A DNA stretch of 15,450 nt from Bacteroidales bacterium UBA1187 (GTDB lineage Bacteria; Bacteroidota; Bacteroidia; Bacteroidales; Paludibacteraceae), in NCBI GenBank assembly GCA_002309835.1, contig DBYL01000023.1, forward strand, positions 1 through 15,450, written 5' to 3'. The notes beneath the pieces were generated by a model, which saw nothing but the letters and a program-made list of their open reading frames with translations, had not been told where the DNA came from and did not search any database. Made by a program: the position numbers and the translations under genes. Every line of letters starts with the position of its first letter. Positions within the stretch are counted from its first letter, which is position 1. Below, piece by piece: positions 1-6,200 of the stretch.

Positions 1-44
1 GAGATCGTCTCGATTCCCGCAGCACCCACTTTCATTTTTGCCAT
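1..44 (-). CDS. 5' end of an unidentified small-cluster gene (partial)
   Basis: Only the first 14 codons are in the window, reading MAKMKVGAAGIETI before the left edge cuts the frame. The ATG at 44-42 lies about 21 bases after the stop of the 68-aa gene at 66-272, so the two are probably one transcript. The leader just before the ATG (TTAAAAATCTTATCAATT) is A/T-rich like those of the neighbouring genes, and both this gene and the one at 1121-1525 begin with Met-Ala-Lys. Too little protein is visible to assign a family, and the start is inferred from spacing and leader only. Confidence 0.5.
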   Translation of the reverse strand, partial: MAKMKVGAAGIETI

Positions 45-65
45 AATTGATAAGATTTTTAAAGG

Positions 66-272
66 TTAATAATTAAGGTTTTTCTTGGCGTCATAGGACT
101 CCGTTGTTTTCGTCTGGATCATGACGCTGGTGTCGCCACGTTGGTAGAACTCAGATTTGTTGGTGATGGTTCGCACCACGTTACAGGAGTTCAACCCGAT
201 GGCTGCGCCCAATGCCGTTAGCGCTGCTATCAGCACGGACACGATGATTTTGATGATCTTTAACTTTTTCAT
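66..272 (-). CDS. small lipoprotein-like membrane peptide, 68 aa
   Basis: The product has a Lys-rich start (MKKLKIIK), a hydrophobic stretch over residues 8-27 and a cysteine at residue 30 in the context LNSC. This resembles a lipobox, although Asn at -2 is unusual. After the cysteine comes a short polar tail of about 38 residues rich in Thr, Ser and Lys. From this one would expect an inner- or outer-membrane lipoprotein, or a peptide with a single membrane segment. Small proteins of this shape are common in Bacteroidales accessory regions and in some small phages of that group, but I cannot name the family. A TACCTTTGCA promoter box lies 27 bases upstream of the ATG, and the next gene (1-44) follows closely. 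Function unknown. Confidence 0.65.
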   Translation of the reverse strand: MKKLKIIKIIVSVLIAALTALGAAIGLNSCNVVRTITNKSEFYQRGDTSVMIQTKTTESYDAKKNLNY

Positions 273-298
273 AATTGTTGCGTTTTTAAAATCTGGTG

Positions 299-306
299 CA
301 AAGGTA
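299..306 (-). promoter_or_regulatory. Bacteroidetes-type -7 box for the 68-aa gene
   Basis: The minus strand reads TACCTTTG followed by CA, an exact match to TAnnTTTG, about 27 bases before the ATG at 272. No TTTG is visible at the -33 spacing, which would fall inside the end of the 309-611 gene, so this is a half-consensus promoter. The same ten bases occur upstream of the genes at 1121-1525 and 1714-2142. Confidence 0.5.
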
Positions 307-308
307 AC

Positions 309-611
309 TCAATAGTCCGTGATGTGTTCCTCGGCAGGCGAAAATTTTGCTAAAAAATCGTATCTCCTGCATTTTTTCGCCTCTTCAAAGAACCATCGGA
401 TGATTCTGTCGGTCTGCCGCACGCTCAACCGATATTTCTCCGCCACCAGCCGCCGCGCCTCCGACCACGAAGCACCTTTGTCTCTCTCCACAAAATACGC
501 ATCCGCTATCATCTGATTACGTTCTCGTATACTGCGTCTGCTCTCGGACATGTAATAGTCGTTTGAACTCCGCACCAAGTACGGTACGTCGTATAAAGGA
601 TACTCTTTCAT
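309..611 (-). CDS. hypothetical protein with helix-turn-helix-like segment, 100 aa
   Basis: This is a basic, soluble, mostly helical protein with no signal peptide. Residues 48-75 (SWSEARRLVAEKYRLSVRQT and the following DRIIRWFF) look like a helix-turn-helix: a first helix with the A..LVAEKY pattern, a turn at L-S-V, and a recognition-type helix starting R-Q-T-D-R. This would fit a small DNA-binding protein such as a regulator or a phage terminase small-subunit-like protein, but I do not recognise the family. It lies 83 bases after the 104-aa gene on the same strand and probably shares its transcript. A weak promoter-like sequence in that gap (658-689) could give independent expression. Its stop codon sits just beside the promoter of the next gene. 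Confidence 0.6.
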   Translation of the reverse strand: MKEYPLYDVPYLVRSSNDYYMSESRRSIRERNQMIADAYFVERDKGASWSEARRLVAEKYRLSVRQTDRIIRWFFEEAKKCRRYDFLAKFSPAEEHITDY

Positions 612-657
612 TCTTAAATATTCTATTTCTCCACTCGGTGTAATATCGATAGCACAT

Positions 658-689
658 CAAAGGCAAGTCGATATAAACACGAGGGCAAT
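658..689 (-). promoter_or_regulatory. weak promoter candidate for the HTH-like gene
   Basis: On the minus strand ATTG, 20 bases, then TGCCTTTG fits the Bacteroidetes promoter spacing with one mismatch in each box. It lies in the 83-base gap, about 46 bases upstream of the ATG at 611. Two mismatches make this only a candidate. Confidence 0.22.
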
Positions 690-694
690 AATGT

Positions 695-1009
695 CTAATT
701 TTTCTCATAGATCACTTTGTTTCCGGTGGGGTTGGCCATGTGCCAGCCGTCTCGGGGTTCGGTTGTGCCGAACTTAGCATAATACTGCGCATAGGTGAGA
801 GTCTGCTTTCGCGGCGCACGAAAGTCCAGCACAAAGAAATAAGGATTGCGAGTGCATTTTGTATTTCCTGCTTTGAGCCAATCAATAATAGCCCGCCGTC
901 TGTCCGGCACACATTGTTCCCAAAGACGTTGTGTAGCAGCTCTTCGATTAGCAAATTCGGGATCAGGGGCAAAGAGTTCCCAGTAATCGTCAAAAATTAT
1001 CTCTTCCAT
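695..1009 (-). CDS. hypothetical protein of a Bacteroidales accessory family, 104 aa
   Basis: This is a soluble protein without signal peptide or membrane segment. The pattern is acidic and aromatic at the start (MEEIIFDDYWELF), then NRRAATQRLWEQC (residues 21-33), RRRAIIDWLKAG (37-48) and the compact motif RNPYFFVLDF (54-63). From memory, similar small proteins with an 'N+RRA...W..C....R.A...WL.....+NPYFF..DF' layout occur in Bacteroidales accessory and phage-like regions, without a known activity. Trp, Arg and aromatic residues could serve nucleic-acid or protein binding, but that is a guess. The ATG lies only 14 bases after a large hairpin (1024-1076) and no promoter box is visible between the hairpin and the preceding gene, so expression probably depends on read-through from 1121-1525. 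Confidence 0.65.
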   Translation of the reverse strand: MEEIIFDDYWELFAPDPEFANRRAATQRLWEQCVPDRRRAIIDWLKAGNTKCTRNPYFFVLDFRAPRKQTLTYAQYYAKFGTTEPRDGWHMANPTGNKVIYEKN

Positions 1010-1023
1010 AGTTTTTAAAAGTT

Positions 1024-1076
1024 AGCAGTCCGTCTGTCCTCTCAGTACGTACAGTCTTTGGACTGGACGGACTGCT
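1024..1076 (-). promoter_or_regulatory. strong intergenic hairpin, possible attenuator or terminator
   Basis: The arms AGCAGTCCGTC (1024-1034) and GACGGACTGCT (1066-1076) are perfectly complementary over 11 bases. The stem continues inward through GTCC (1036-1039) and GGAC (1060-1063) past a small bulge, leaving a 20-base loop that contains the self-complementary GTACGTAC. It sits between the 134-aa gene and the 104-aa gene, ending 14 bases before the ATG at 1009. On the minus strand it is followed by AACTTTTAAAAA rather than a clean U-run, so it is not a textbook terminator. Confidence 0.6.
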
Positions 1077-1120
1077 TTCTTTGTTAATTTTCTTTGGTTA
1101 CTTTCTTTTATCCCCTTTCT

Positions 1121-1525
1121 TTATGCGGGCATGATAGCGATGGTGAAGCCGAACTTGATGGACTCGGACTCGGGGTGCGCTTTCTCGAGTTTCTCGCCTG
1201 CACGCTTGAGGTCCGCACGCGCCTCTTTGACGTTCTCCTGGAGTTGCTCGTAATAGCCATGCAGCTGCTTGTAATAGTCGAGCGTCGGATCTTGGAGCTG
1301 GGTGTTCTGCTCCCATGTGTACGACTTCGGCCGACGTACGACAATCTTAAAGCCGTGGTACTCGAGCGTGCCCGTGAAGTTCTTGGGTTTGCCTTGCAGA
1401 CGAATCAGTTCCTGTACTGCCAGCTCTACCTGCGGACGAAGGGCTTTGATGGTTGCTTCACTCTCGTTGGCACTCACTTGTGCACTGAAAAATTGGTCGA
1501 TGACCTCTAAATTAATTTTTGCCAT
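1121..1525 (-). CDS. hypothetical coiled-coil protein, 134 aa
   Basis: The product is soluble and appears to have three parts. Residues 1-45 are helical. Residues 50-72 (FTGTLEYHGFKIVVRRPKSY and on) look like a small beta hairpin with a conserved-looking 'RRPKSYTW' end. Residues 81-117 are a Lys/Glu/Gln-rich helix with coiled-coil character (YYKQLHGYYEQLQENVKEAR). It ends with a short hydrophobic strand (FGFTIAIMPA). There is no signal peptide, catalytic motif or recognised domain. Proteins of this kind are seen in phage-like and mobile regions of Bacteroidales, though I cannot name the family. It has its own near-consensus promoter at 1591-1622 with a leader of about 60 bases, and is probably the first gene of a transcript continuing through the hairpin at 1024-1076 into 695-1009 and 309-611. 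Confidence 0.65.
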   Translation of the reverse strand: MAKINLEVIDQFFSAQVSANESEATIKALRPQVELAVQELIRLQGKPKNFTGTLEYHGFKIVVRRPKSYTWEQNTQLQDPTLDYYKQLHGYYEQLQENVKEARADLKRAGEKLEKAHPESESIKFGFTIAIMPA

Positions 1526-1590
1526 AATGATTAATTGTTTTGATTTAAAAATTATGGCTGGCGCCAGCCGTTTGACTGTGAATTCGAGTG

Positions 1591-1622
1591 CAAAGGTATA
1601 GCAAAAAAAGCAGCCACTGAAA
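1591..1622 (-). promoter_or_regulatory. Bacteroidetes-type promoter of the 134-aa gene
   Basis: On the minus strand TTTC (1622-1619), a 20-base spacer, then TACCTTTG (1598-1591). The -7 box is a perfect match to TAnnTTTG, the -33 box has one mismatch, and the spacing is canonical. The start of transcription would fall near 1585, giving a leader of about 60 bases before the ATG at 1525. Confidence 0.65.
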
Positions 1623-1644
1623 TTATGACTGCTTTATCCAATAG

Positions 1645-1706
1645 AAATCCAATGAAACTCCAACCATTGGATTTTTTTGACGGAAAATTATTCAATGAAA
1701 TCCAAT
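1645..1706 (-). terminator. hairpin cluster after the 142-aa gene, probable terminator
   Basis: AAATCCAATG (1645-1654) and CATTGGATTT (1665-1674) form a perfect 10-base stem with a 10-base loop. A third element, AAATCCAAT at 1698-1706, could pair instead with ATTGGATTT at 1666-1674, so two exclusive stems are possible. The cluster begins 8 bases after the stop codon at 1714 and lies before the next promoter, as expected for a terminator. The minus-strand hairpin is followed by TCTATT, a poor U-run, whereas the plus strand has seven T's at 1672-1678, so plus-strand or two-way termination is also possible. Confidence 0.5.
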
Positions 1707-1713
1707 ACGGCGC

Positions 1714-2142
1714 TTAGAAATAGGTGGCGAACGTATTGTATCCGTACTGTCTCATAGAGGGGAAATGGGCGCGTAAGGTCTCGAACACTTTTGCCTTTGA
1801 ATCCCCATGAAAATTAAGGTACCCTTTCTTCTCGTTTTCTCGCAAGAAAGAGGCAAAAGTCTTGCTATCCTGTTTGCTGGCTTCCCGCAGTTTCTCTTCC
1901 ATCTGCTCGGGTTGCCAGATGCCCGTTGCACGCAGGCCTTCGATGTCGATATACGGACAAAGGGACACGCTGTTCGCCTCGTATTTGCGCTTGTAGTCGT
2001 CAAGTTCTCCGCGCGCCGAACATAAGGCATCTAACAACCGTTGTTCGTAATGAGCGGCTGTCTTCATTTCCTCTGCATGCCCGAGTAACTGCGCGATATG
2101 CGAGCGGGACTCCTCTATCAATATATCTACATCTGATTTCAT
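1714..2142 (-). CDS. hypothetical soluble protein, 142 aa
   Basis: The frame is open up to 2205, but the start is placed at the ATG at 2142 (MKSDVDILIEESRS) because a full promoter occupies 2158-2189 inside the longer frame. The protein is helical and charged over residues 1-55, with coiled-coil-like spacing. A middle part contains CPYIDIEGLRATGIW (62-76) and another helix. The C-terminal part is NEKKGYLNFHGDSKAKVFET (103-122) followed by a Tyr/Phe-rich end. There is no signal peptide or membrane segment, and I recognise no family. The predicted transcript start is only about 10 bases before the ATG, so the mRNA would be nearly leaderless. The gene is monocistronic by layout, with its own promoter and a hairpin cluster right after the stop. 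Confidence 0.65.
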   Translation of the reverse strand: MKSDVDILIEESRSHIAQLLGHAEEMKTAAHYEQRLLDALCSARGELDDYKRKYEANSVSLCPYIDIEGLRATGIWQPEQMEEKLREASKQDSKTFASFLRENEKKGYLNFHGDSKAKVFETLRAHFPSMRQYGYNTFATYF

Positions 2143-2157
2143 GGTGCGAAAGGGTTG

Positions 2158-2189
2158 CAAAGGTACAAAAAGTTTTTGACATGACCAAA
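2158..2189 (-). promoter_or_regulatory. consensus Bacteroidetes promoter of the 142-aa gene
   Basis: On the minus strand TTTG (2189-2186), exactly 20 bases, then TACCTTTG (2165-2158), a perfect match to TTTG-N19/21-TAnnTTTG. The -7 box ends 15 bases before the ATG at 2142. This position argues against the longer reading frame that starts at 2205. Confidence 0.75.
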
Positions 2190-2191
2190 TC

Positions 2192-2218
2192 GGGCTGAAA
2201 GGCACACCCTCTCAGCCC
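2192..2218. other. hairpin upstream of the 142-aa gene promoter
   Basis: GGGCTGA (2192-2198) and TCAGCCC (2212-2218) form a 7-base stem, extended inward by AGG/CCT across a single mismatch, with a five-base loop. It abuts the -33 box of the promoter at 2158-2189. There is no U-run on the minus side (GATTTGG follows), and TGCTTTTCC follows on the plus side. It may be a terminator remnant, a back-up terminator for the operon to its right, or an operator. I cannot tell which. Confidence 0.4.
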
Positions 2219-2410
2219 TGCTTTTCCGACAAAATGAACATTTCGATAGTAACTGTCTGATGCTTAGGCGATAACAAAGAAAATGCACAAAATCCGCTTA
2301 AAAAATGAATTTTTTTTGCCCTTATTTGAAGCGGCCTGAGAGGCCTATTTTCAAAAAAAGCCCATTTTCATTGCAAAATGAATTTTTCTGAAATTTATAT
2401 TTTCGAACAT
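2219..2410. other. gene-free AT-rich intergenic stretch
   Basis: No convincing reading frame lies here. The sequence is AT-rich with poly-A and poly-T runs. It contains a short palindrome GGCCTgagAGGCC near 2333 and two related AAATGAATTTTT blocks, the second within an inverted repeat TTCATTgcaaAATGAA. I see no consensus promoter, tRNA or repeat array. Confidence 0.5.
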
Positions 2411-2437
2411 AAAAAAAGCGACCCTTGCGAGTCGCTT
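2411..2437 (-). terminator. intrinsic terminator of the giant-protein operon
   Basis: Read on the minus strand, AAGCGAC pairs with GTCGCTT (plus positions 2431-2437 and 2416-2422) around an eight-base loop, and the stem runs into seven T's (2417-2411). It lies 25 bases after the stop codon at 2462, the right place to end the 13055-2462 operon. Confidence 0.85.
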
Positions 2438-2461
2438 CGTTTGTTCTGTGTTTGGCTCTAA

Positions 2462-3253
2462 TTATTTGATTTGTGCACCTTGTGCGTTATAGGTTTTCCC
2501 ATCACGCTCGATGAGCAGTTGGCCGTGACGGATTATTTTGACCGCCTTGGTATGGGTGTCAACATTAGTGATATCCTGCGGCTCCTCCCATGGTCTGACG
2601 GTGCGAACGCTGCGGTACGCTGTTTTCACATTATGCATGTTCTCATAATAGAGATAGCCGAGGTCAAACTGGATATGGAAGGGCTGCTCCTGATTATAGA
2701 GCGAGGAGGTCCAATAGGTACCATACCGCTTGTCATCCAGCACCTGCACGCCGTCCACCGAATAGCCGTCAGCCGGCAGGAAGATAGCTCCCGCATTCTC
2801 CATGAGGGTCCAGTCTTCTTCGTCATACCGATTCGTTGCATAGCCTTTGTCGGCATCGTCAAAGTCGAAATTCACACCCTCCGGCTTGACCCATGTGTTA
2901 CGATCCGGCAGGATAACCAAGCCCTCCATCCCGTTCACCGTAGCACGCGCATACAGGTATTGGGCGCCCGTACGTTCCGCGAACAGGTACGCCCACTCGG
3001 GTTGGCTCAACAATCGTTCGCCGTCGGTCAAGCGAGCCTCTATATCCGGCCACTGAAACAAATTGTATGTTTGAGGATTGGACAAGTTCGTCTGCGAGAA
3101 CTGAACTTTGGTGTTCTCTCCTACGGAGAAGCACCCTTGAGCCGCCGCAGCGCCTGCCGCCCCGACAAGTAGCAGCAGCAGGCCTACCCCGACCCTCCCT
3201 AAAAGGAGGGCGAATCTATTATAACTTTTTACCTGTAACATCATATTTCTCAT
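2462..3253 (-). CDS. secreted 263-aa protein, FISUMP-like Bacteroidetes paralog with C-terminal tail
   Basis: Residues 1-38 form a signal peptide: a polar start, a hydrophobic core of Leu, Val and Gly (14-32) and an AGAAAAQG end. After it comes FSVGENTKVQFSQTNL (42-57), then LSQPEWAYLFAERT (82-95), ATVNGMEGLVILPD (104-117), ENAGAIFLPADGYS (152-165), GTYWTSS (178-184) and YRSVRTVRP (213-221). This is the motif order of a large Bacteroidetes and Fibrobacter family of secreted paralogs of unknown role. The usual Trp/Phe-rich segment between FSQ.NL and L...EW appears much shorter here. Residues 239-263 form a tail like the end of the giant protein upstream. The start at 3253 overlaps the upstream gene by 35 bases, and Met4 or Met5 are alternatives. 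It probably acts at the cell surface together with the upstream product. Confidence 0.8.
   Translation of the reverse strand: MRNMMLQVKSYNRFALLLGRVGVGLLLLLVGAAGAAAAQGCFSVGENTKVQFSQTNLSNPQTYNLFQWPDIEARLTDGERLLSQPEWAYLFAERTGAQYLYARATVNGMEGLVILPDRNTWVKPEGVNFDFDDADKGYATNRYDEEDWTLMENAGAIFLPADGYSVDGVQVLDDKRYGTYWTSSLYNQEQPFHIQFDLGYLYYENMHNVKTAYRSVRTVRPWEEPQDITNVDTHTKAVKIIRHGQLLIERDGKTYNAQGAQIK
3182..3211 (-). repeat. REP-like palindrome inside the signal-peptide coding region
   Basis: On the minus strand GCCCTCCTTTTAGGGAGGG is followed by TCGGGGTAGGC. GGAGGG and CCCTCC (3205-3210, 3193-3198) form a 6-base stem with a 6-base loop. From memory, CCCTCCTTTTAGGGAGGG followed by a G-rich tail is a very frequent dispersed element in Bacteroidetes genomes. 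Here it encodes residues 15-24 (ALLLGRVGVG) of the 263-aa protein, in frame. Only this copy is in the window, so its repeat status cannot be shown here. Confidence 0.5.
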
Positions 3254-6200
3254 TGTTTCTGATGATTACTACATGACCGTTTTCAATCGTCTTGAACGGA
3301 CGGTTGTCGCCCGGCTTGAGGATGATCGGCGCCTTGAGCGAACCGTGGTGAGTGTCAGCTATATAGTTTATAGTGACAGCGTCACGTGTATTGGCTGCGC
3401 CGTTTATCGCTTCGCTGTTTATAGGCATCAACGCCTCACCACTTTCGGTCTCGAAGCGGAGTTCGCCGATACCATCGTACGAGATGGTCAAGAAGTAGTA
3501 CTTCTCGTTATTCAACTCTATTGGAGTTGCTACACCTACGAGCACATCGCCCACGTAAGCACGGAGGCCTTCGCCCTCAACCGTAGCGATCATCGTCATG
3601 TTGGTTGCAGCGGCATGGTTGGTGAAGGTAGCGGCTTTGGCGCTATCCATAGCTTTCTTCGGAGCGCCGTGCGCACTCGAATCGTAGAAGCGTATGGTGA
3701 CGGTACCCAGACCCATGCGGCGCATGAGGTAGCCTTCACCCGGACGGAGCGCCGTGAGGTCTCCTACCCAGCGGTTATCGGACGTGAAGACAGCGAAGTT
3801 ACTATGCGACTTGATGATATCGCCCGAGGACGCATTGGTATAATAGTCGGCCATCACATCGGTGATGCTGGTCGCCTGTCTGAAGAGGCACGGGAACGAG
3901 TTCCACTGACCGTCACCGCGGAGGGTTACCTCCATCAGGCGGTCCGGCAGGTTCTCGCCGCTGAGATGCATCGTGTTGCCCTCTTTCGCATAAACCATGT
4001 ACATCTGCTTGTAGTCCCAGCCGGAGAGAGTACCTACGAACGAAGCGATATCGGCTCCATAGGTACAGAACTGACGGGTAGCAGGACCCTTGATGAGGTC
4101 ACCTTCGGTCCACGGTTCTGCCGCACTCATCACTCTGTTAATAGGAGCCGTCTCGGTCTCAAGGAACAGGTTGGTAGATATCCAGCTCCAGCCTGCTGCC
4201 AGTTTGATACTCTGCGTCTCTGAACCGGCGGTATAGAACAGCACGGGGTTCTCATCGCCGCATCCGCATACGTTACCATGCGTGAAGATGATATCACGAT
4301 TCGTCGCGAGATCGAATACCCTGCCGGTAGAAGCCTGCCATAACTGGAAGTTGATATTGCGGCGTACCATATCATCGTTGCCATGGATAGTGAGGTATAC
4401 TTCCGCTGCACCGGTAACGGTATTGACGGTGATGTTCGCCATGCCGACGCACTCGTTGCGGAAGAACGCATAGACGATATCTTCTTCGTCATTGTCATAT
4501 ACCTTGCTGCCGGTCTTCGTAGTTATCTGCACCTCGCCGCATACGGACATGTTCAGCGGATACAGCGCAGGATCCACATCTTCGTATGGCGGATAAGCCA
4601 CTACGGCGTAGGATACCTGCAGCGGTTCACTCAGGCCGCTCTCATCCGTGAGGTAGATCACGTCGTCATAGATGCCGACCGCCTTCTGGAGGTCGTAGTA
4701 CAGGGTGATCGTCTGCTCGGCCATCGGGTCCATTGCGCCCGACTCCTTATCCACGCTCAGCCATTGCGGCAGCGACTCGATACGATAGGTATGGCGCTTA
4801 CCGCTATTGTTGATGATACGGACGGAAACAGAGCCCTCTGCATCGTCCTGACCGTACTCGGCAGAGATATTGAGTTGCTTGTCTGCCCACTTGAGACTAT
4901 TATGATCCACAAAAGCGGTCCATGTGACAGGCGACGCCATCGGGTTGCCGTTGAGGTCCTCTACATCGCGCACGGTGATATAGATAGACTGCTTGTTGAC
5001 CTCGTAATCCTGATTGAGGATGTTGATCATCAGCTCGTCGTTATTAAACGACCAGTCGAAACGCAGTTTGGAAAGCAATCCATGCGAGGTGGTAGGCGCA
5101 TTATTGGTATGATCCGCCATGGCGGTCAGATCGCCATCCATGAGCGGGAGCACCTTATTGACTACATCGCCGTTAGCATCTTTGAAGATACGCTGGTCGT
5201 TGACCGAGAAGCGCAATTGCAGCACGCCGGAGGGGTTAAGATATTGTTCCTCGAAGGGCAGATAGCCGATCAGACCCATCTCATCACCCACGAAGGACTG
5301 CTCGTTATACGCCTCCACCAGCGGCAGCGGCAACGCCTGCTCGAAGACGGCGAACTCATCGATATTGCCGACGAAGCCGTCGCCACCGAAGTACATAGCA
5401 CCGACGATACCCGACATCTTGTCTGCAGCTGCAGTCACGTACATCTTACCGTCTACGTAGATAGTCGCTGCATTGTAAGTGCGGTTGATCGTCAGCACGA
5501 GATGGTGCCATTCCTTATCGCTGAAGGAGCCCTTAGCGGTCCATTTCTGATCTGCATCATAGAGCGTCAGAGCACCATTCTCTATAGAGATGCGCTGACC
5601 CTTAGCCGACTCGGGAGCACTGCCCTCATTACGTCCTGCGGTGAAGAGCGTACCATCACCAGCGGTCTTGAACCAGAAGGAGACGGTCTCGTCATACGCG
5701 GCAGAGCGATCGAGGATATTCTTCGCCAGCGCCACTTTCGCTGTGCCATCAAGCGCGAGCGAGAAGCCCTCCTGCATGCTCCACGAGCAGCCGCTCAGAT
5801 AAAGGGTAGCGCCGTGTGCGCGGTCTTCGACCGTCTCTCCACGGCCTTCATTCATGCGATAGTAAGCCAGCAGCTCCTGCTCATAACCGGAGAGGTAATG
5901 ATCGTTAGTCGTAGCTATCTCTTCCTCCGTCAATGCCTTGGTCCAGATACGCGTCTCGAGCATATTACCGCGGAAGCCGCGACCGAAGCGGAAGAGAGAG
6001 TTGCAATCCATATAAGCTCCTGCTGTTCCGCTTTGGAGATTATCATCCGTCATATCTTGCGTACCGGCATAGAAGCGCATCTTACCATCTGTATTATCGT
6101 ATATGAAGAGAGCACGCACGTAACCCAGTATATCTCCCAACGGTTTCGAACGCTGGGTTTCCACTCCTGTGGTGAGGCTGTCTTTGACTACCAGACGGTT

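Noticed and set aside
517..708. 63-codon minus-strand frame between the 100- and 104-aa genes
   Set aside because: It overlaps both neighbours, mostly the start of the 100-aa gene, and its translation has no recognisable character or clear start signal.
2143..2205. 21-codon N-terminal extension of the 142-aa gene
   Set aside because: A perfect promoter (2158-2189) lies within this extension, so the ATG at 2142 is the better start.
1..2205. Small-gene cluster as an integrated microvirus-type prophage
   Set aside because: The lipoprotein-like peptide reminded me of small Bacteroidales phage proteins, but no capsid, pilot or replication protein and no insertion-site duplication is visible in the window.
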